Under the pieces are notes generated by a model that searched no databases, was not told the DNA's origin, and worked only from the letters and a program-made list of their open reading frames with translations. The position numbers and the translations under genes were made by a program. Of a stretch of DNA of 16,296 nt, positions 10,621 to 16,296 are shown piece after piece. The stretch covers positions 1 to 16,296 of the forward strand of contig JNEM01017014.1 of NCBI GenBank assembly GCA_000697335.1, read 5' to 3'. Source of the stretch: Conidiobolus incongruus B7586 (taxonomy: Eukaryota > Entomophthoromycota > Entomophthoromycetes > Entomophthorales > Conidiobolaceae). Position 1 is the first letter of the stretch, and every line of letters begins with the position of its first letter.

Positions 10621-10970
10621 CATTACAAGACAAGATTCACTTCTCTCATTGAGCTCCTTACATCATCTCGATGTAATGGTCATTCTTTCCTCGCATACAG
10701 ATCCACTCTTTGTGCTTTACTTGGCTATTAAGCCGAGCCACCGCAGTAACCCTTCAATGACCTAACCAGACCTATATTATAATAACCAGAGATTTGAATG
10801 ATTCGTACAGGGATCAGGCCGATATGGGTCTTCACCTCTATTTGACGGCATCAATAAAATTCCCTTTCAATCCATCTCGTAGCCGAAGATCCCGGATCAC
10901 CCTCCTTTACTAATTCTGATCATAGCACCGCTTCATCAAGTAGTATTAATATCAAACAATGGATGGCAAC
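10621..10970 (+). ncRNA. GC-richer island with hairpins, possible structured RNA
   Basis: G+C rises to roughly 45 percent across about 300 bp in surroundings near 20 percent, comparable to the intact gene. All frames contain stops within it, although plus frame 10618-10728 is open for 37 codons. Two tight hairpins lie close together. One has a perfect 7-bp stem, TTACATC (10658-10664) with GATGTAA (10670-10676). The other has 7 pairs, CTTGGCT (10720-10726) with AGCCGAG (10731-10737), and a four-base loop. The second contains a G-U pair that would be a mismatch on the other strand, which slightly favours plus-strand transcription. No known RNA family is recognised. A decayed exon is the main alternative. 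Confidence 0.3.
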
Positions 10971-11374
10971 TATTTTGATTTGATAACCTCAATCATTTTG
11001 ATATTTCTCATAGTATAATAAATCATTAATTAACTATGAAAACGTGTACGAACTAGTTTAAATTTTTAATTAAATGGATATTGTAATGCCTTGATATTTG
11101 TTTTTCAAGGGTTCTGTTAATTTAATTGCGATATGATTTTATTAAAAAGTCATTTTTCATATTAAATAATTTTACACATCAAATTTTTGATATTTTGATT
11201 AATAAAAAATATGTCATTAATTCATTGTGACTATTGTCATCATAAAAATAATTTGAATTCAATATCAAAATCATTGACTAGTTCAAGGTTCATCTCAATA
11301 ATACAATATGATATAATAAAATGCAGTTTAATTTAATAATGCTGAATGCTTAATTTTAAATTAATTTTCACTTT
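10971..11374. other. AT-rich spacer, nothing recognised
   Basis: AT-rich DNA with no supported feature on either strand. Confidence 0.5.
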
Positions 11375-11560
11375 CTATAAATCGGCAACTTCCAAATCAA
11401 ATATATCATTAATCAACATTTTGAATGTTTTAATTTTATAGCCTCCATTGAATTGACAGAGAGCTGTGATCCAAGGCCATAACTCATACAGGTTATTTCC
11501 AAGTCTTGAAGCAGGTTCAATCTGCAAATATAATTCGTCATTGAGATTGATCAATTTATT
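11375..11560 (-). pseudogene. 61-codon coding-like fragment ending in TAG, unrecognised
   Basis: The minus strand is open from 11560 to a TAG at 11375-11377 and includes the peptides LQIEPASRLGNNLYELWPW and ALCQFNGGYKIKTFKMLI. Composition is locally richer than the flanks, and the residue pattern resembles a folded protein, with a Trp-Pro-Trp cluster and balanced charges. There is no ATG near its upstream end and the next codon upstream is a stop, so it would be a 3' exon or the surviving tail of a decayed gene. A weaker open run on the same strand at 12135-12227 could belong to the same relic. No family is recognised, and a chance open frame cannot be excluded. Confidence 0.3.
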
Positions 11561-12735
11561 TTATATACATTATTGAATATAAATATTCATTATGATTTAG
11601 TAACAAAATACAAAATCATTAATTTGATATATATAAAATTAAACACTTGAATGTGTTAATCATAATTATTAATCATCAGTATTATTATTAATAAAATTAA
11701 TTATCTTAATATCAATATAGTGACATGAATATAGATAAGTAATTTTGATTTAAACTCATCATCATTCTTTCATTTTCTGATGTAGTATATATTTAATTAA
11801 TTTTCAATATTGAATTTCAAATTATTATTTACACAAAATATTAAAATTCATTAAACATATTTAATTTATGAATATAATCTAAATTTCAAAAATTGATTAA
11901 GGATCAAGTTGCTAAATTATTTTCTAAATGTTAATCATATAAATACTATATTCATTTCAAAGAATAATATAATAGATTATGATATATATTGATTAATATT
12001 CAACAAATTTCCCACTTGAATTTTTGCTATGCAAAGTTTAACGTTTTGTTTAATTAATCAAATCCGCAAACTGACTAAAATTTCTTCAAAAAATTTACTA
12101 AATTGATTGAAATTGATGATTTATCACAATTAATTCATATGTTCATAATAAAGTCTTGATATTTAAGTTGAATTAAAGACAATATCTCTATTAGAGTTAT
12201 ATTACTAGCAATGCCGCGATTAATGAATTATTATATTTAATTTATTATTTGGCTTACATTTGCTTAGTACATTAAATTTGGAAATGTAATTAATGAAATA
12301 TTTAATTTTTCTAAAATTTTAAAAAACCCGATTGATAGCTTGAAATTTCAAAATTGATTGTCAATTATACCTTCTATTATCTATGGTTATTAGTAAGTTC
12401 TGTATTTAATTTTTCAATAAAATCTAATTTAATATGTATATATTACTTTGAATATAATTTTTAGTTCATTTTCCCCAAATTTTCGAGTATAAACCCTGAA
12501 TATATAAAAACTAGTCTATTCAATAATGAGTAAATAGAAATATTAGATCAGATTAATAAATATTTTTTAAGAGATATTAAAAAATTCTATTATTAAAATC
12601 GAATAATTTGAGTAATTCATTTTGTTTCAAATTAAAGAACATCAATTTAAAACAGAAATTAAAATATATTATTGATAGAATTAAATAAAAGTATATTTTC
12701 TAAATATGATAGTCATATTAGCCAAGTAATGGTTA
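11561..12735. other. AT-rich spacer with weak coding-like traces
   Basis: Mostly AT-rich. Minus-strand stretches near 11900-12240 read as short peptide-like runs separated by stops. None is long enough or recognisable enough to call a gene. Confidence 0.4.
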
Positions 12736-13167
12736 TTTGATTGAATAATAGCAATCTGGCTGCTTTCCCAATTTTACCAGTATTAACATATCTCAGTGTC
12801 TAAGTTTCACAAGTGGAATATTAGAGGTCAACACTTTGCGAGTCATCCACTTGCAATGGATAAGGCGTGAGTTTAGGCTAAATTTAACAAAATTCTGCGG
12901 CTGAAAGCTCTTTTAGATATATGTTTTCAGTGATATAGAGAACGCCTGACAATGACTATAAAGAACTAATTAGAATTGAACTTTTCAATTATTAAAAATT
13001 TTCCCCAGTTTTTATTTTTCTCAAAAAAATTTCGTATTGATGTATTATTTTTAAAACAGAATGTGGAGAAGTTGAAGGTTAAACAAGCTCAAAATTTGTC
13101 CAACTTGAATTATCAGAATTCATTTTTTAAAGCAACTAAATGGTATGAATATGGGGAGTGTTACTGA
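12736..13167 (+). other. moderately complex patch with short open frames
   Basis: Composition improves between about 12740 and 12960, where one plus frame is open for roughly 49 codons (including the peptide INISQCLSFTSGILEV). A second frame, 12976-13167, has 63 codons, but its only possible start is TTG. A small hairpin, ATCCA with TGGAT around CTTGCAA, lies near 12847-12863. No domain is recognised. The patch lies 530 bp upstream of the Argonaute relic on the same strand and could be an old neighbouring gene or promoter. Confidence 0.3.
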
Positions 13168-13653
13168 ATGTTTTAAGTCCAATGTACTGTTCTATTCCGT
13201 TAAAAGATATTAAATAAATTACTGGTTTTAAAACATGAATTTAATTAAACCTAAAAAAATCAGAAACTTCGCAATATTGTTTACTTTTTAATTTGATAGT
13301 AGGATATCATTATAAGCCGTTTATTTTATCAATTTAATTAGATTTCATTAAAAACTAAATTATTTATATTTTTCAAATATACAAGTGATGCTTTTATAAT
13401 ATTAAGGAATAGAAGAATTTTGACAAATTAGATTCATTTCTCATACATTTACAATAAATGATGGTGATATAATCATGAATTATTTTGAACTGAACAATAC
13501 ATTATAATTTAAATTTTTAGAATTAAATGCTGGCCTAAATCTGATTGGATTATAAATTTTATCGAGCATAAAATTTCAAGGTTGATAAACTGAAGACAAA
13601 TATTAAAAATATAAATATATTGAGAAGATTTTATTTTATATATATACAAATTC
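13168..13653. other. AT-rich sequence before the Argonaute relic
   Basis: No gene is recognised. The stretch runs up to the TATA-like element of the relic gene. Confidence 0.45.
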
Positions 13654-13660
13654 TATAAAT
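13654..13660 (+). promoter_or_regulatory. TATA-like element upstream of the Argonaute relic
   Basis: TATAAAT lies 41 bp upstream of the ATG that opens the relic's N-terminal frame. The spacing would suit a short leader, but TATA words are common in this DNA. Confidence 0.3.
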
Positions 13661-14098
13661 ACCAGTAATTGCTAATGAACTAGGACAAATTATTTGAAAA
13701 ATGAGCAGTTTAGAATTAGTTTCACCATCAGATCATGGAATTAAAGGTCAACCAGTCAATTTGAAAGTCAACCACTTTCACATTAAATTGATTTCAGGAA
13801 CTCTACCAATATGAAGTAAATATCACCCTAATAGCTCTGCCCAAAATATACAGTGCTTTCAGTAATAAATTTAGTTATTTTGAATTTTTATTTTAACAAA
13901 ATTTATAAACTAGAGAAAAAGCAATATCATTCTATTAATTAATTTCTTCCTCTTTTTTCAATAGCATAATTCTATACTAATGGTGGTTGCTTAACCTTTT
14001 TGCATAGTTTTTTATAATTCATATTTGATTTTACACTTCTAGTTTTAATAAATAAAAGTTTAAATACCATCAAATCTTTTTCCTTAAATCAAATTTTT

Positions 14099-14144
14099 AA
14101 CTTACCAAGATAATCATAATTATAAGGATTGATATCTGGTAAGT
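14099..14144. repeat. imperfect inverted repeat
   Basis: Left arm ACTTACCAAGATA and right arm TATCTGGTAAGT pair with one or two single-base gaps around a loop of about 20 bases. It could be a tiny hairpin element or chance; the arms also look like splice donors on the two strands. Confidence 0.35.
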
Positions 14145-14288
14145 ATTATAGATATAAAAACTAGTTCTTTTGAATAAAAAAGCTTTGCTAACTTTAACTA
14201 TATATATAGCCATTATCATATTAACAAATATTTTTTAATTAAATGTTTTATATCAATTAATATTATTAATTTGAAATCTAAAATATAT

Positions 14289-14305
14289 ATTATTATTATT
14301 ATTAT
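14289..14305 (+). repeat. ATT trinucleotide repeat
   Basis: A short simple repeat of TAT/ATT units inside the stretch that splits the Argonaute relic. Confidence 0.7.
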
Positions 14306-14351
14306 TTATTTTTATTCAAAGTAAATAATATATGATTATATTGCTGATATG

Positions 14352-14369
14352 TATATATATATATATATA
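14352..14369 (+). repeat. TA dinucleotide repeat, nine units
   Basis: An uninterrupted run of nine TA units. It is a simple microsatellite with no further meaning that I can see. Confidence 0.85.
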
Positions 14370-15886
14370 CCGAAGAATAAAATTTTTTATATTATATATT
14401 TTATCATATTATACAAAAAACTTTGATTTTTTCAATATAAGCATTATTTCTGTAATAATTTAATTTAAAGATAAAAGAAAAAAAATATTATTAAGTTATG
14501 CAATTATATTAGATATATATTATTTATTTAACAAGAATTTAGTTTAATATAAACTATTCATATTATTAATTTGTTGTTTAATATCAAATCATCTCTTATT
14601 GGAACTATAAAGAATAAATAGTATAAAATAAAGATGATTTGTTTTCTTAAGAAATGAAAAATACTTAAAATATATTTTTGGTTGGTTACAAATTTAATAT
14701 AGTTTTAATAAAATAAGTCTTGTATGTTAATTTTTCAAATATTAGTTAATTAGGCCGTTTTCGAATTCTATATTATAAAAGCCCTTTGCGATCAATTATT
14801 GGTTCTAACATTCTTTTAGTAGTTGATATAAAATATTTTTATTAGTATAATATTTTAATAAATGCTTTTTGTTTTATTCTGGTAAAATTTCACGTTTGAT
14901 AGTTTTTAACTATATTCGTTTTTGTTGAAATATAAAGAGTTATACTAAATATTAATATATCTATATATAAGGTAATGAAGTATTAAATCATTTATGATCA
15001 TTTAATATAATACCAAAATAATGTTGAAACAATTTTGATTTATAGTGTTTGATTATGATATAAGATTTTACTTTTGGAGCCACTGGATATAAACAATATA
15101 AGTGAATTACGAAACAAAAAAGAACATAGAATTGATATTGGTTAGCTATTTGATGAGTATAAAAATCTATATACTTGGATTTTCCTCCAGATAATAAAAG
15201 TGTTAACAGTAGTGGCTAGTATTTATACAATATTATAATTTAAACTAATCATGGTATAAATAGATTTCATCTTGAAATAAAATAACCTTTTTGGCCAACA
15301 CGCCATTTAGAATCAAACTCGAAATATTCAAAATATTTAATGTCCTAATAAATAATTTCATTAACAAATCAAAATATTCAAACAGTGAAGCATTGGGCTG
15401 TTTGATCTATTTAGGAATTGTTTTCAAATAGAACGCATTAGGGAAGTACTCTGTATTCTAATCTTGTTATTTTATTTCACAAGCATTTCAAGAAATTTAT
15501 GGTTTTCTAAAAACTTATCAAGGATTCTATCAATCTTGTAGATCTGTATTCAAAAAAATCTTTAATGTTGATCCTTCATCAATCGCGCTTTGTCCAGAAT
15601 ACCCATTAATTAGTCTCATTTGTGAAATTAGTGCTATGTGGTATCAAGAAGATTTGAGAAGAGGGATTCCTAGAGAGTATATAGTTTAATTATCAATTTA
15701 AAAGAGATAAAAATTGAAATTGAGCATATATTTAACAAAATAATGAAATTTATAATAAAGCCTATTTGGCAAACCTCAGTTTAGGATACCAAATTTCATT
15801 CTGAAAACCACCAAGGAGCTAATTTTATTGAATATTTTCTAGATATTACTCTGAAATTTAAATAACCAGAATTTTTTGAGATTTAA

Positions 15887-16296
15887 AATGAATAAAAATT
15901 TCAATATATAAATTATAAATATAGATATACAATACAAAATCAATACTCTTTTTTATTATTAACAACCTTTTGCAATATTTTTGATAAGCTTCTAATACTT
16001 AAAAAACATCTTTTTTATTAAAGACTAATATTTAATATTTTAAAAATTATTTATATTTTTTATAAAATTTTTTTTGATAATCTAATTTAATATTTGGTTA
16101 AAATAATTATAAAATATTAATTATATTAGATATAGTAGTTTTTTAAATTAATAAAAATTAAAGAATTATTTAAGTATTAACATAAGTATATTATAAATAT
16201 TATATATAATAATACCTATATTATATTGATACTATAATTTAAATATAAATTGATATAAAAAAATATAAATTTATTATTATCTGATTTTTTTATTAA
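15887..16296. other. extremely AT-rich tail, no gene seen
   Basis: G and C almost vanish immediately after the last PAZ-like codon. The texture resembles the degraded transposon at 1610-2861, so a mutated insertion or an eroded continuation of the Argonaute gene is possible. No MID or PIWI motif is readable. Confidence 0.5.

Larger units (their letters stand above)
13885..15061 (+). other. AT-rich 1.2-kb stretch splitting the Argonaute relic
   Basis: In Argonautes the two N-domain motifs on either side are only a few dozen residues apart, so this stretch is either a large intron or an insertion. An intron-like acceptor (pyrimidine run then CAATAG) ends at 13964, and a consensus donor GTAAGT lies at 14139-14144. 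The middle (about 14200-14740) is extremely AT-rich with simple repeats. I could not find convincing transposon ends. A plus-frame run at 14752-14845 (FRILYYKSPLRSIIGSN) is peptide-like but unassigned. Confidence 0.4.
13701..15886 (+). pseudogene. decayed Argonaute gene: N domain, linker 1 and PAZ, no PIWI seen
   Basis: Argonautes bind small RNAs and silence matching transcripts. Co-linear plus-strand pieces match the family in order. From 13701: M, then HGIKGQPVNLKVNHF, the first N-domain strand, ending in TGA at 13812. The +1-shifted frame (13801-13881) continues with LYQYEVNI. At 15062-15235, LFDEYKNLYT matches the family's YDGxKNLYT. Frame 15282-15686 carries SNSEALGCLIYLGIVF, NALGKYSVF and, for linker 1, TYQGFYQSCR followed by NVDPSS. 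Frame 15698-15883 carries PAZ-like text: LKEIKIEIEH, KFIIKPIW, then QGANFIEYFLDITLKF. Five or six in-frame TAA/TAG codons and at least two frame changes break it, so no full protein can be made. TAA/TAG often sit where Gln would fit, consistent with CpA-to-TpA mutation. MID and PIWI are absent up to the window end. Family identity is by eye, from several independent motifs in order. Confidence 0.8.

Noticed and set aside
10621-10970. Signal recognition particle RNA
   Set aside because: The word TGTAATGG at 10672-10679 resembles the start of fungal SRP RNAs, but the conserved S-domain loop motifs are not found on either strand.
13701-15886. Alternative genetic code with TAA/TAG read as Gln
   Set aside because: It would explain some interruptions in the Argonaute segments, but the intact 565-codon gene spells every Gln as CAA/CAG and ends in TAA, and the relic also has frame changes and a TGA that a new code would not remove.

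Overview
The window looks like AT-rich nuclear DNA of a fungus. It holds one clearly intact protein gene, a split zinc-finger transcription factor of the Sfp1 type that is typically fungal, in more than 16 kb. The rest is very AT-rich. The gene is intronless across its coding region, uses the standard code (it ends in TAA and spells Gln as CAA/CAG), and has Ser/Thr/Pro/Asn-rich low-complexity arms. Species and phylum cannot be fixed from this sequence.

Layout. 1-3640 is AT-rich. Inside it, 1610-2861 is a small degraded DNA transposon of Tc1/mariner size with matching inverted ends and TA flanks, and its remaining C is almost all in CpT, as expected after RIP-like CpA-to-TpA mutation. 3640-6480 is a richer block that matches one minus-strand transcription unit: a possible AATAAA signal (3688-3693), a 3' trailer, the coding region (4216-5913), a leader of about 500 nt without a single ATG, and a TATA box (6448-6455). 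6481-6875 holds coding-like but broken minus-strand frames. 6876-13650 is mostly empty AT-rich DNA. It is punctuated by a CpG-keeping patch (9889-10071), a sharply bounded GC-richer island with two tight hairpins (10621-10970), a 61-codon minus-strand open stretch (11375-11560) and a moderately complex patch (12740-13167).

The main discovery is at 13701-15886 (+). Several short frames in a row, in the right order, carry the hallmarks of an Argonaute protein: N domain, linker 1 and PAZ. They are broken by frame changes and by in-frame TAA/TAG codons, and about 1.2 kb of AT-rich sequence separates the first N-domain piece from the rest. No MID or PIWI domain is visible; the last 410 bases are extremely AT-rich. 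This looks like the fossil of an RNA-interference gene in a genome that also shows RIP-like decay.

How it fits together. The only part that looks maintained is the zinc-finger gene with its leader and trailer. The flanking DNA appears to be a mutational sink in which a transposon and an RNAi gene have been eroded towards A+T.
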